Assembly: GCF_003056725.1 (NCBI RefSeq)
Contig: NZ_QBKZ01000001.1
Coordinates: 977,922 to 1,041,921, forward strand
Origin: Mangrovicoccus ximenensis
GTDB taxonomy: Bacteria; Pseudomonadota; Alphaproteobacteria; Rhodobacterales; Rhodobacteraceae
DNA: 64,000 nucleotides
Direction of reading: 5' to 3'
Translations under genes and position numbers: made by a program
Notes under the pieces: model-generated
The model's input: the letters and a program-made list of their open reading frames with translations, nothing else
What the model was told of the DNA's origin: nothing
Database searches by the model: none
Shown: positions 1 to 8,530 of the stretch, one piece after another
Layout: every line of letters starts with the position of its first letter
Position numbering within the stretch: the stretch's first letter is position 1

Positions 1-1098
1 TATGCGCTCTATGCGCTCGACCCGACGATGATGCTGAATTACGGCCTCGTGCGTCCCGTGACCGCGATCCTGCCCGAGGGCTCGGTGGTGAACCCGGTGA
101 AGCCCGCCGCGGTCGGCATGCGCTCGCTGCTGTCGAACCTGGCGCAGACCGCCGTGCTGGGCGCCTTTGCCCAGATCGTGCCCGACAAGCTCCCGGCCTC
201 GCCCGGCAACGGCGTGTCTATCCTGAACGTGCGCACCTCGACTAGGGACGGCCGCTCCGTCATGGCCTCGATTGGACCCGTGGGCGGCGGCGCGGGCGGC
301 GGCCCCTTCGCCGACGGCGCAGAGGGCTGCGGCGCCAACATGTCCTTCCTGAAGAACACGCCGGTGGAGATCAACGAGGCCGAGGTGCCGATCGAGATCC
401 TGCGCTACGGCCTCGTGCCCGACAGCGGCGGCCCGGGCCGCTACCGCGGCGGCTCGGCGCTGGAGATGGAATTCTCGCTGGCCGCGCCGCAGTCGATGGT
501 CACGGCGCGGAACCGCGACCGCTCGCGCTTCGCTGCCTGGGGTCTTGCAGGCGGACAGGCCGGGCGGCCGTCCCGCTTCACCCGCAACCCCGAGGGCGAC
601 AGCCCCGAGGAGCTGGGCTCGGTCGACATCGTCCATTGCGCGCCGGGCGACATCATCCGCCTGCAGGGTCCGGGCGCCGGCGGCTATGGCGACCCGCTGG
701 AACGGCCGATCGAGGAGGTCGCGGCGGATGTCGCCAAGGGCTTCGTCTCGGTGGAGAATGCAAAGCTGCAATACGGGGTGATCGTCAATGCGGAGGGAGA
801 GGCGGATCTGGCTTCCACCGCCACCTTGCGCGCCGAGATCGCGGCGTCCCGGCCGCCGGAAACAGGCTATGGCCCGGCCCGCGAAGCCTATGAAGCAGTT
901 TGGACACGTCCGCGCTATGCGGCACTGACCACGATCCTCGCGGGCATTCCCGTGAACTGGCGCTACTTCGCCAAGCACGCGATCTTTGCCGAGGTCGGCG
1001 ACACGCTGCCCGCAACGCCGGAGGACATCTCTGCGGTGACCGGGGCCTATGCCAAGCTGCGCGCGCGCTTCCCCGAACTGCCGGAGGTGGCGCTGTGA
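1..1098 (+). CDS. Hydantoinase B/oxoprolinase family protein, C-terminal part (5' end outside window)
   Basis: The reading frame is open from base 1, so the start lies upstream of the window. The visible ~365 residues match the C-terminal half of HyuB/N-methylhydantoinase B proteins and align throughout with the complete paralogue at 1912-3885: both share the LNPV(F/K)PAAVGMRS-like segment, the Gly-rich stretch before GADA/GANM, LKNTP(V/I)EI, the RYGL..DSGG.GR.RGG block and TARNRDRS. The family forms the beta subunit of ATP-dependent hydantoinase/5-oxoprolinase-type amidohydrolases, acting in the cytoplasm on cyclic amides. The matching alpha subunit should lie upstream. Its stop overlaps the start of the following SDR gene (GTGA), suggesting translational coupling. 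The substrate cannot be predicted. Confidence 0.85.
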   Translation, partial: YALYALDPTMMLNYGLVRPVTAILPEGSVVNPVKPAAVGMRSLLSNLAQTAVLGAFAQIVPDKLPASPGNGVSILNVRTSTRDGRSVMASIGPVGGGAGGGPFADGAEGCGANMSFLKNTPVEINEAEVPIEILRYGLVPDSGGPGRYRGGSALEMEFSLAAPQSMVTARNRDRSRFAAWGLAGGQAGRPSRFTRNPEGDSPEELGSVDIVHCAPGDIIRLQGPGAGGYGDPLERPIEEVAADVAKGFVSVENAKLQYGVIVNAEGEADLASTATLRAEIAASRPPETGYGPAREAYEAVWTRPRYAALTTILAGIPVNWRYFAKHAIFAEVGDTLPATPEDISAVTGAYAKLRARFPELPEVAL

Positions 1099-1862
1099 TC
1101 CTCGCCCCCGGAAGCCTCGCCGACCGGACCTTCCTCGTGACCGGCGCCACCGGCGGAATCGGGCAGGCCATAACGGCCTGTCTCGCCGCAGCAGGCGCGA
1201 AGGTCGTGATCCACTACGCATCGAACCGGGAGCGGGCCGAAGGGCTGCTGTCGGAGATCGGCGGCGCGGGCTGGATCGTGCAGGGCGATCTCGCGACCCG
1301 CGAAGGACCGACGCAGCTCTGGGACGACGCTCTGGCCGAAGCCGGACGGATCGACGGCATGGTGATGAATGCAGGCCTGCGCACCGAAGCGCTGATCGGC
1401 GGCGATCACGGGCCGTGGCGCGGTGCCTGGGAGCTGGAGATGGCGGTCAACCTGCTCGCCCCCGCCGACATGCTGCGCGCGGCGCTGCCGCATTTCCGCG
1501 CCAATGGCGGCGGGCGGATCGTCTCCATCGCCAGCCGCGCGGCGCAGCGCGGCTACATGGAGGACTACCTGCCCTACGGCGCCTCCAAGGCCGCGCTGAT
1601 CAACCTGACGAAATCCGTGGCGCGCAACTGGTCGAAGGACGGGGTGATCGCCGTCACCGTCTCGCCCGGCTTCGTCCATGCGGGCATGGCGGAGGCCTAC
1701 ATTGCCGAGCACGGCTACGCGGCCACGGCCTCGGACATCCCGACCGGACAGCTGGTTTCGGCGGAGGAGCTGGCGGCAACGGTCGGCTTCTGCCTGATCC
1801 CCGCCAACATGGCCGTGAACGGCGCGACCATCGACCTGAACGGCGGCAGCTACATCCGCTGA
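1095..1862 (+). CDS. SDR family NAD(P)-dependent oxidoreductase
   Basis: A 255-residue classical short-chain dehydrogenase/reductase. The N-terminal cofactor motif TGATGGIG lies near residue 17, an NAG motif near residue 95, and the catalytic Ser and YGASK (YxxxK) near residues 148-163; the length is typical. GTG at 1095 is chosen because it overlaps the upstream TGA by GTGA and has GGAGG about 8 bases before it; no ATG fits the domain start. Being coupled to a hydantoinase-B gene, it may reduce or oxidise a product of that pathway, but this is inference. It is followed by a strong hairpin. Confidence 0.85.
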   Translation: MILAPGSLADRTFLVTGATGGIGQAITACLAAAGAKVVIHYASNRERAEGLLSEIGGAGWIVQGDLATREGPTQLWDDALAEAGRIDGMVMNAGLRTEALIGGDHGPWRGAWELEMAVNLLAPADMLRAALPHFRANGGGRIVSIASRAAQRGYMEDYLPYGASKAALINLTKSVARNWSKDGVIAVTVSPGFVHAGMAEAYIAEHGYAATASDIPTGQLVSAEELAATVGFCLIPANMAVNGATIDLNGGSYIR

Positions 1863-1879
1863 CCTGCCGTCCTGCGGAA

Positions 1880-1908
1880 AGGGCGCCCCGGTTCCGCCGG
1901 GGCGCCCT
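1880..1908. terminator. Bidirectional hairpin between convergent operons
   Basis: A perfect 12-bp stem (AGGGCGCCCCGG pairing with CCGGGGCGCCCT) with a 5-base loop lies between the SDR stop (1862) and the hyuB stop (1912) of convergent genes. There is no strong U-tract on either strand, so intrinsic termination is inferred from position and stem strength. Confidence 0.7.
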
Positions 1909-1911
1909 CCG

Positions 1912-3885
1912 TCATTCCGCGGCCTCGGCCAGAGCGATAGACGGGAAGTCCGGGAAATCCGCCCGCACCGCGCCGAGCGCGGCCAGAACGTCGCCCTCCA
2001 TCCGGCGGAAGATCTCGGTCTTGGCGAAGAAGCGCCAATGCAGCGGCAGCGCATCGAGAATGGCAGTCAGCTGGTCATAGGCGGCAGGGGTCCAGACCGC
2101 CTCGAAGGCCTCGCGCTCGGGACCGAAGCGGAAATGCCCCTGCCCCATGCGCGGGGCCATCGCCCGGCGGCGCTCGGCCGTCGCCTCTTCGTCCACCGCG
2201 CCGCCGCGCAGGACCACGCCGTAATCCGCCAGCGCCGCGCTTTCGGAGACATAGCCACGCTCGACATCCAAAAGCACGCGCCATGGCTCCCGCTCCAGGG
2301 GCGAGCCGCGCCCGCCGCCGCCGGCGGAGTGGATATGCAGCACGTCGCCGGGCTGAAGCACGGCGATGTCGGTATTGCCCAGCGGCTGCTCGTTCGGCTT
2401 GCCGGGGTTGATCATCATGTCCGACGGCCCGGCCGCGCGGCCGCCGAGGATCCCCCAGGGCCGGAAGACCGAGCGGTCGCGGTTGCGCGCGGTGATCCGC
2501 GTGCCCGGCGTGAAAACCCGGAACTCCATGACGGTGGCCAGCCCGCCGCGCCAGCGCCCGGCGCCGCCCGAATCCTGCAGGAGACCGTAGCGCTCGAACC
2601 GGACCGGGGTCTCGGTCTCGGTGATCTCGATCGGGGTGTTCTTCAGGTAAGCGGCATCCGCGCCCGAGCCGTTCGAGCCGTCGCGATGCGGCATGCCGCC
2701 GCCGCCGCCGACCACCGGGTTGATCGCCGCAATCACGGATTTGCGCGTGCGCTCGTCGGTGGTCATCACGTTGACGATCGAGGAGGACCCGGCCGGCGCG
2801 GCGGGCATCCGCTCGGGGATGGCCAGACCGAAGGCGCCGAAGATCAGCGAGCGCAGCCGCGCGCAGGTCAGCGAGCGCATGCCGACCGCTGCCGGGAAGA
2901 CCGGGTTCAGGACGGAGCCTTCGGGCGCGATGCAGGTGAAGGGCCGCGTCAGCCCGGTATTCAGCAGGATCTTCGGGTTGAGCGTGTAGAGCACGTAATA
3001 GACTCCCACCATCAGGAGCGTGTGGCGCGGGTCCGATCCGGTGGGCACGTTCAGCGAGGAGGCAAGCTGCGGGTCCGAGCCGGTGAAATCGAGCACCGCC
3101 TCCTCGCCGCGGATGGTCAGGGCCAGCTTCAGCCGCACCGGGTTGCCGCCCTGCGCATCCTCGTCGGCATAGTCGCAGAAGGTGTAGGTGCCATCCGGGA
3201 TCGAGCCCAGGATCTCGCGCGCCTGCGCCTCGGCATAGTCGAGCATGCCGTCGAGCCCGGCGCGGAAAGTGTCCACGCCGAACTTGGCGATCATGCCCTC
3301 GACCTTCTTCGCGCCGGTCTTCAGCGCGCCGATCAGCGCCTTGGTGTCGCCGATGTTCAGGTCGGGCTTGCGCACATTGGCGGTCATGATGCGCATGACC
3401 TGCTCGTCCATCACGCCCTCGTTCACCAGCTTCATCGGCGGGAAGCGGATGCCCTCCTGATGGATTTCGGTCAGGGATCTGGACAATGAGGCCGCAACGG
3501 CCCCGCCCATGTCAGTATTGTGGATGTGGCCCGCCGCATAGCAGACGATTTCGCCCTCGTGGAAGACCGGCATCCACAGATGCGTGTCGGGCGCATGGGT
3601 GGCGACGAAGCCCGAATAGGGATCGTTGGTGAAGCCGATGTCGCCGGGCCGGTAGTCCCCGATCATGTCGATCGCGCCGTCATAGGTGATGCCGACATGC
3701 CAGGTCGCGCCCAGATCCATCGGCACGGCGATGGTCCGGCCCTGCGGATCGAGGATCATCACGGTGAAATCCTCGGTCTCCTTGACGAAGGTCGAATGCG
3801 CGGTGCGGTAGAGCGTGTGCGCCATGTTCTCGGCGGCGGCACGGCTGTGATTGGCGAGGATCTGGAGGGTGACCTTGTCCAGCAT
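1912..3885 (-). CDS. hyuB: Hydantoinase B/oxoprolinase family protein
   Basis: A complete 657-residue HyuB-type beta subunit beginning MLDKVTLQILANHSRAAAEN and ending in an Ala/Glu-rich tail. Family blocks run in order: the FTNDPYSG segment near residue 90, HIHNTDMGG near 120, GTYTF..YADED in the middle, then the Gly-rich region and TARNRDRS near residue 510. The ATG at 3885 is preferred over upstream in-frame starts because homology begins here and the hyuA stop lies 5 bases upstream. With HyuA it should form a cytoplasmic ATP-dependent hydantoinase/oxoprolinase-type complex. It is paralogous to the partial gene at the window start. Confidence 0.9.
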   Translation of the reverse strand: MLDKVTLQILANHSRAAAENMAHTLYRTAHSTFVKETEDFTVMILDPQGRTIAVPMDLGATWHVGITYDGAIDMIGDYRPGDIGFTNDPYSGFVATHAPDTHLWMPVFHEGEIVCYAAGHIHNTDMGGAVAASLSRSLTEIHQEGIRFPPMKLVNEGVMDEQVMRIMTANVRKPDLNIGDTKALIGALKTGAKKVEGMIAKFGVDTFRAGLDGMLDYAEAQAREILGSIPDGTYTFCDYADEDAQGGNPVRLKLALTIRGEEAVLDFTGSDPQLASSLNVPTGSDPRHTLLMVGVYYVLYTLNPKILLNTGLTRPFTCIAPEGSVLNPVFPAAVGMRSLTCARLRSLIFGAFGLAIPERMPAAPAGSSSIVNVMTTDERTRKSVIAAINPVVGGGGGMPHRDGSNGSGADAAYLKNTPIEITETETPVRFERYGLLQDSGGAGRWRGGLATVMEFRVFTPGTRITARNRDRSVFRPWGILGGRAAGPSDMMINPGKPNEQPLGNTDIAVLQPGDVLHIHSAGGGGRGSPLEREPWRVLLDVERGYVSESAALADYGVVLRGGAVDEEATAERRRAMAPRMGQGHFRFGPEREAFEAVWTPAAYDQLTAILDALPLHWRFFAKTEIFRRMEGDVLAALGAVRADFPDFPSIALAEAAE

Positions 3886-3890
3886 GGCGC

Positions 3891-5933
3891 TCACGCCTCC
3901 TGTTCCAGCATGATGTTGAGATGGCCGTCGACGCGGGCGAAGAAGCCCGCCGGGATGGCGAAGGTGGTGTCCTCCTGCGCGACGATGGCGGGGCCGGCGA
4001 AGCGGTGCCCGGCTTCGAGCGCCTCGCGCAGGAACAGCGGCACCTCGCGCCAGGCGCCGTCGAGCCAGACCTCGATCAGCCGCTCGGGCAGCGCCCCGGC
4101 CTCCGTCAGCGGCGCGGGCGGCGTTTCCAGCCCCGGACGCTGGCCGATCTTGACCAGCCGCAGGTTGATCAGCTCGACCGGCGTGCCCGGATCGTTGAAT
4201 TCGTAGACCTCTTCGTGGCGCGCATGGAAGGCGGCGGCGATGGCGGCATGGTTGCCCCCGGCGATCCATGCCGGGTCGAGCGCAGTTTCCAGCTCGAAGC
4301 TCTGCCCGGCATAGCGCAGGTCGGCGGTGACCTGCGACAGGGCCGGACCGTCGAATCCCTGCCCCTGCCGCAGCCAGGCCTCCCCCTCGGCCTCCAGTTC
4401 CGCCAGGGCGCGCTTGAGCCGCGGCATGGCGCCGGATCCGACCTCCTCGAAGACAGTGCGGATGAAGTCGCTCTTCAGATCCGCCACCAGCCCGCCGAGC
4501 GCCGAGACGACGCCCGGACGGCGCGGCGCCATGACCTTGGCGCAGCCGATCTCGCGCGCCAGGAAGGCCCCCATCAAGGGCCCGGCCCCGCCGAAGGGCA
4601 CCAGCGTGAAGTCGCGCATGTCGATGCCGTAGCGCGCGGCCATCTTCTCGACCTCGACGAACATCTCGGAAACGGCGATCTCGACGATGGCCTCCGCCGT
4701 GGCCTCGATGCTGCGGCCCATGGCATCGGCCAGCGGCTGGATGGCGGCGCGGGCGGCGCCGACGTCCATGGAGAGCTGGCCGTAAGCGATGGCCGAGTGT
4801 CCCAGAATGCCCATCACGGCCATGGCGTCGGTGATCGTCGGCTGCGTGCCGCCGCGGCCATAGCAGACCGGCCCGGGGGTGGAGCCCGCGCTTTCCGGGC
4901 CGACCTTCAGCACGCCGAACCCGTCCACCGAGGCGATGGAGCCGCCGCCCGCGCCGATCGAGCTGACGGAGACGGAAGGAACGTGCAGCGGGAAGTCCCC
5001 GATCATCTCGCCGGTGCCGAATTGCGGCTTGCCGTCGATGATCACGGCGAGGTCGGCCGAGGTGCCGCCGATATCCAGCGTCAGGATGCGGTCCTCTCCT
5101 GCCTGCCGCGCCAGCCAGGCTGCGCCGATGACGCCGGAGGCCGTGCCCGACAAGAGCATGTTCACGCAGGCCGTCCGCCCCTCCTCGGCCTGCATCAGCC
5201 CGCCATTCGACTTGGTCAGCAAGGGCTGCGCGGGGGCGCCAAGCTCGTCCAAGGTCGCGTAGAGCCCGTCGAGATAGCCTGCAATGCGCGGATGGACGTA
5301 GCCGTTCAGGATCGCCGTGGTGGTGCGCTCGTATTCGCGGATCACCGGCCAGACCTCGGCGGAGGCGAAGGCATAGAGATCGGGGGCGAGCCGCGCCAGT
5401 TCCGCCTTCACCGCCTGTTCCTGCGCGGGGTCGCGATAGGCGTGGAGCATGGCGACGATGATGCCGTCCGCCCCCTTGGCGCGGATCGCCTCGACGATCC
5501 CCGGCAATGCCGCGAGATCCGGCGCGGTCTCCTCGCGCCCGTCCGACAGCATCCGACCCGCGATGCCGAAGACCATGTCGCGGGTGATCAGCTGCTCGGG
5601 GCGGGTGCAGAACAGCGAATAGACCTGCGGCATCCTGAGCCGCGCCAGCTCGATCACGTCCTCGAACCCGGCATTCGTCACCAGCGCCAGCTTGGCGCCC
5701 TTGCGCTGGATGATCGTGTTGATGCCGACCGTGGTGCCGTGCATGAAGCCGTCGATAGACGCGGGATCGACGCCGTGGCGGTCCTGCAGCAGGCGGATGC
5801 CGGTGCCCAGCTCTTGGCCCGGCGCGCCGGGCGTGGTCAGCACCTTCAGCGTGCAGATCCGGTTGGTCTCCGCCTCGAAGGCGCAGAAATCGATGAAGGT
5901 GCCGCCGATATCGACGCCCAGTTTCCAGCTCAT
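3891..5933 (-). CDS. hyuA: Hydantoinase/oxoprolinase family protein, alpha subunit
   Basis: A complete 680-residue HyuA-type protein with an actin-like ATPase fold. The N-terminal hydantoinase/oxoprolinase domain begins with the phosphate-binding DIGGTFIDF motif (residues 8-16) and carries MHGTTVGINTIIQRKGA; the second half has LDIGGTSADLAV near residue 290 and FGGAGPL.GAFLAREIG near residue 445. It should couple ATP hydrolysis to opening of a cyclic amide (hydantoin, N-methylhydantoin or 5-oxoproline-like). hyuB follows after 5 bases, so both are probably one transcript. The LysR gene upstream in the same orientation is the likely regulator. Confidence 0.9.
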   Translation of the reverse strand: MSWKLGVDIGGTFIDFCAFEAETNRICTLKVLTTPGAPGQELGTGIRLLQDRHGVDPASIDGFMHGTTVGINTIIQRKGAKLALVTNAGFEDVIELARLRMPQVYSLFCTRPEQLITRDMVFGIAGRMLSDGREETAPDLAALPGIVEAIRAKGADGIIVAMLHAYRDPAQEQAVKAELARLAPDLYAFASAEVWPVIREYERTTTAILNGYVHPRIAGYLDGLYATLDELGAPAQPLLTKSNGGLMQAEEGRTACVNMLLSGTASGVIGAAWLARQAGEDRILTLDIGGTSADLAVIIDGKPQFGTGEMIGDFPLHVPSVSVSSIGAGGGSIASVDGFGVLKVGPESAGSTPGPVCYGRGGTQPTITDAMAVMGILGHSAIAYGQLSMDVGAARAAIQPLADAMGRSIEATAEAIVEIAVSEMFVEVEKMAARYGIDMRDFTLVPFGGAGPLMGAFLAREIGCAKVMAPRRPGVVSALGGLVADLKSDFIRTVFEEVGSGAMPRLKRALAELEAEGEAWLRQGQGFDGPALSQVTADLRYAGQSFELETALDPAWIAGGNHAAIAAAFHARHEEVYEFNDPGTPVELINLRLVKIGQRPGLETPPAPLTEAGALPERLIEVWLDGAWREVPLFLREALEAGHRFAGPAIVAQEDTTFAIPAGFFARVDGHLNIMLEQEA

Positions 5934-6006
5934 GGGGCTCTCTCTCCTGCTCGTCCCCAGACTGGCCGGGACGGGCGGCAGAGGTCCAAGCGGAAAAAAG
6001 CGCCAG

Positions 6007-6027
6007 CCGATAACCCCAGCTTATCGG
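6007..6027. promoter_or_regulatory. Inverted repeat CCGATAA-N7-TTATCGG between lysR and hyuA
   Basis: A perfect 7-bp inverted repeat with a 7-base spacer overlaps the LysR-gene stop codon and lies about 75-95 bp upstream of the hyuA start. The ATAA-N7-TTAT core fits the T-N11-A pattern of LysR-type operators. On the minus strand it is followed after several bases by a run of six T, so it could instead act as a terminator or attenuator for the regulator gene. Confidence 0.5.
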
Positions 6028-6920
6028 TTCTGCGCCTCCTCCAGCCGCTTGCAGGCGGCGCGCAGGTGGTCGCGCATCATCTTGTGGCTGGCCGAGAGCG
6101 GCCGGTCGGCATTGCTCAGGATGGCGATCGGCATGCGCGTCACCGGCCGGAACGGCCGTACCGCGATGCCCGGGAAATCCGCCCAGGGCACGAGCCCGTC
6201 GAGGATCGCGACGCCGAGCCGCTGGCGCACGAAGGGGAAGGCGGTCATCGAGACGTCGATCTCGATGGCGGGAGCGTAGCTCATGCCCTCGGCCGCCGCG
6301 ACCCCGGCCAGCGCCCGGCCCGGCAGCGTGTTCACCCGGTAGGAGATCAGCGTTTCCTCCGCCAGGTCGGGGAAGCGGATCTCGGATTTCGCGGCCAGCG
6401 GATGGTCCTGCGGCATCAGGCAGACCATCTCGGCATGGCCCACCGTCTCGACCTCCAGATCGTGCACCGCCTGGTTGTTCATCGCCACGGCAAGCGTCGC
6501 GTCGTTGTTCCGGAGCATGTCGACGATGTTGAGATAGGGCGCGATCAGGGACCGCACGATGATCTCGGGATGCTCGTCGCGGAAGGCGGCCATGGCATGG
6601 GGCACGATCGACAGCGAGGGCGGCGTCGAGGCGGCGAGCCGCACCAGCCCGGTCCGGCCATGGCGCATGTCCTGGGTGCGGCGGCGCAGCGCACCGAGCT
6701 CGGAAAAGATCCGCTCGGCCTCGGGATAGAGCTCCTCGGCCTCCTGGGTCGGCACCAGCCGGCCTTTCACGCGGTTGAACAACTTGAAACCGAGTTCGTC
6801 CTCGGCATGCAGCAGCACCTGGCTCAGCGCGGGCTGCGAGATGTTCAGCATCGCCGCCGCCCCGGTCACCGTGCCGCAGCGCATGATCATGCAGAAGACT
6901 TCCAGCTGGCGTGCGCGCAT
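6021..6920 (-). CDS. LysR family transcriptional regulator
   Basis: A 299-residue protein of standard LysR length. The N-terminal winged HTH (residues 1-60) includes the recognition-helix text NISQPALSQ and continues into FNRVKGRLVPTQEA; residues 90-295 form the type-2 periplasmic-binding-like effector domain. The start at 6920 gives the usual MRARQLEVFCMI opening. It lies just upstream of hyuA in the same direction and faces the oxidoreductase fragment at 7027, so it may control either side. Palindromes at 6007-6027 and 6949-6959 are candidate binding sites. The effector is unknown. Confidence 0.9.
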   Translation of the reverse strand: MRARQLEVFCMIMRCGTVTGAAAMLNISQPALSQVLLHAEDELGFKLFNRVKGRLVPTQEAEELYPEAERIFSELGALRRRTQDMRHGRTGLVRLAASTPPSLSIVPHAMAAFRDEHPEIIVRSLIAPYLNIVDMLRNNDATLAVAMNNQAVHDLEVETVGHAEMVCLMPQDHPLAAKSEIRFPDLAEETLISYRVNTLPGRALAGVAAAEGMSYAPAIEIDVSMTAFPFVRQRLGVAILDGLVPWADFPGIAVRPFRPVTRMPIAILSNADRPLSASHKMMRDHLRAACKRLEEAQNR

Positions 6921-6948
6921 GGGAGGACCCTCATAGTTTTGCCTTATA

Positions 6949-6959
6949 GGCTATTAGCC
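6949..6959. promoter_or_regulatory. Candidate LysR-type operator GGCTATTAGCC
   Basis: An odd-length 11-base palindrome (GGCTA-T-TAGCC) sits in the A+T-richer gap between the divergent lysR start (6920) and the oxidoreductase start (7027). Its position suits autoregulation. It is short, so this is a candidate only. Confidence 0.35.
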
Positions 6960-7026
6960 AGCCTGTCTTGGACATGGCAACCCGCCCGGCCGAAGCTCGG
7001 GCCGAACTGCAACCGGAGACCGCAAG

Positions 7027-7164
7027 ATGACCGCCCCCCTGCCCAAATCGGACCCATATTGGTGGGAGGCCGCGCGGCCCGCGCCGCTGCCCGAGGCGCC
7101 GCTGCCGGAAACCGCCGACGTGGCGATCATCGGCGCCGGCTATGCCGGGCTGGGCGCGGCGATC
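7027..7164 (+). pseudogene. FAD-dependent oxidoreductase (DAO type), N-terminal fragment
   Basis: The first ~46 residues read as the start of a DAO-type FAD oxidoreductase: a PYWWEAARPAP-like leader, as in gamma-glutamylputrescine oxidase relatives, then the dinucleotide-binding VAIIGAGYAGLGAA. The frame then continues as unrelated sequence (from PSICATRP) and stops at 7408. The rest of the ~430-residue enzyme is absent from the window. Full loss after the Rossmann glycines means it cannot be functional as read. ATG 7027 is divergent from lysR. Confidence 0.7.
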
Positions 7165-7565
7165 CCCTCGATTTGCGCAACAAGGCCCATCTCCGGTCAC
7201 CTCCGCCCGGCGCCACGCGCTCCAGCCCGCATCATGAAAGCGGCCCGCCCGCCCCGTTGGACGCTGCCGCGCATCCGCCGGCCGCAGGCGCCCTGCTCAT
7301 GGGGGCCGGGCAACCTCCGCGCCATCGCCATGCACCGGCATCATGCCGGATCTGCACCCCAAGCGATTGCCGCGACGCAGCGCGCCGGCTATGGTAGCGC
7401 TATCAGTTGACGAGTTCTTCTGCGGTTCCTCCTCCTCCCTGAACTGCGGAATTCGGCGGCAGCCCGCTCCTCCTCCCCTGGGCTGCCGCCATCCTTCCCT
7501 TCCCCGGAATATCCTCCTGCCGGACGGCCGCCAGGCCGTGTCCGTCCCCCCGGGCCCCTCCTGCA
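7165..7565. other. No recognisable gene; junction-flanked spacer
   Basis: Between the broken oxidoreductase and the 5'-truncated HesA/MoeB gene no frame resembles a known protein. Short open frames exist but show no conserved motif. The stretch contains a strong hairpin at 7455-7490 and pyrimidine-rich runs. Both ends coincide with points where adjacent coding sequence breaks off. Confidence 0.5.
7455..7490 (+). terminator. Hairpin with 11-bp perfect stem
   Basis: GGCGGCAGCCC (7455-7465) pairs exactly with GGGCTGCCGCC (7480-7490) around a pyrimidine-rich 14-base loop, followed by a T/C-rich tail. It looks like a transcription terminator of a plus-strand gene whose coding part is not present here. 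Confidence 0.5.
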
Positions 7566-8456
7566 ATGCAGCGCGATGGCAGGGCCGGCGCGCTCGCCTT
7601 CGGCTATGCCCGCGGCATCAGGGCGCTGAAATCCCGCGTCCGGCCCGAGAACCGCGACCCCGAGCCCGTGCCGGATCCGGAACCCGATCCGCAGGCGCCG
7701 CTCTCCGATGCCGAGCTCGACCGCTACATGCGCCAGATCCTGCTGCGCGAGGTCGGCGGGCCGGGACAGATGAAGCTGAAGCGCGCCCGGGTGCTGGTGA
7801 TCGGCGCGGGCGGTCTGGGCGCGCCGGTGCTGCAATACCTGGCCGCCGCGGGCGTCGGCACGATCGGGGTGGTCGACGACGACACGGTCGATGTCTCGAA
7901 CCTGCACCGCCAGATCATCCACACCGCCGACCGCCTCGGCATGCCCAAGGTCTTCTCCGCGCAGATGGCGCTGAAGGAGATCAATCCGCATGTCCTGATC
8001 CGCCCCTATCACCGCCGCCTCGACGAGGACATCGCCGCCGAGCTGATCGCCGAGTACGATCTGGTGCTCGACGGCACCGACAATTTCGCGACCCGCTACC
8101 TCGTCAACCGCGCCTGCGCGGACACCGCGACGCCGCTGATCTCGGGCGCGATCACCCAGTGGGAAGGCCAGCTGAGCCTGTTCGACCCGGCGAGGGGCGG
8201 CCCGTGCTATCAATGCGTCTTCCCCGAGCCCCCCGCCCCCGGGCTGGTGCCGACCTGCGCCGAGGCCGGCGTGATCGGTCCGCTGCCGGGCGTCATCGGT
8301 TCGATGATGGCGGTCGAGGCGCTGAAGTTCCTCGCCGACGCAGGCCAGCCGCTCAGGGGCGAGATGGTGCTCTATGATGCGCTCTGGGGCGAAAACCGCA
8401 AGCTGCGGCTGAAACCGCGCGCCGATTGCCCGGCCTGCCAGGGCCGTGGCGCCTGA
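7566..8456 (+). CDS. HesA/MoeB/ThiF family adenylyltransferase, probably 5'-truncated
   Basis: About 296 residues. The ThiF-type fold is complete: the ATP-binding GAGGLGAPVLQYLAAAGVG (near residue 80), DDDTVDVSNLHRQ, DGTDNFATRYLVN, and two zinc-type CxxC pairs (CYQC and CPAC). These enzymes adenylate the C-terminal Gly-Gly of MoaD/ThiS-like sulfur carriers for molybdopterin or thiamine synthesis. Rhodobacterales homologues usually carry an N-terminal membrane segment before the GYARGIRALKSRVRPEN-like linker; here that part is missing and sequence before ~7590 is unrelated, so ATG 7566 is probably not the native start. Catalytic parts are intact. Confidence 0.75.
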   Translation: MQRDGRAGALAFGYARGIRALKSRVRPENRDPEPVPDPEPDPQAPLSDAELDRYMRQILLREVGGPGQMKLKRARVLVIGAGGLGAPVLQYLAAAGVGTIGVVDDDTVDVSNLHRQIIHTADRLGMPKVFSAQMALKEINPHVLIRPYHRRLDEDIAAELIAEYDLVLDGTDNFATRYLVNRACADTATPLISGAITQWEGQLSLFDPARGGPCYQCVFPEPPAPGLVPTCAEAGVIGPLPGVIGSMMAVEALKFLADAGQPLRGEMVLYDALWGENRKLRLKPRADCPACQGRGA

Positions 8457-8530
8457 GCGCGGAAAATTCCGCGCGCCCTCTCGCCATTGGCAGGATCACG
8501 GCTTAGCTCTTGGGGAAAAGGAGTCCCGCA

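Noticed and set aside
3921..7397. A very long plus-strand open frame (over 1100 codons) opposite hyuA and lysR
   Set aside because: It is antisense to two well-conserved genes, is rich in His/Arg/Asp repeats typical of antisense G+C-rich DNA, and has no motif or ribosome site.
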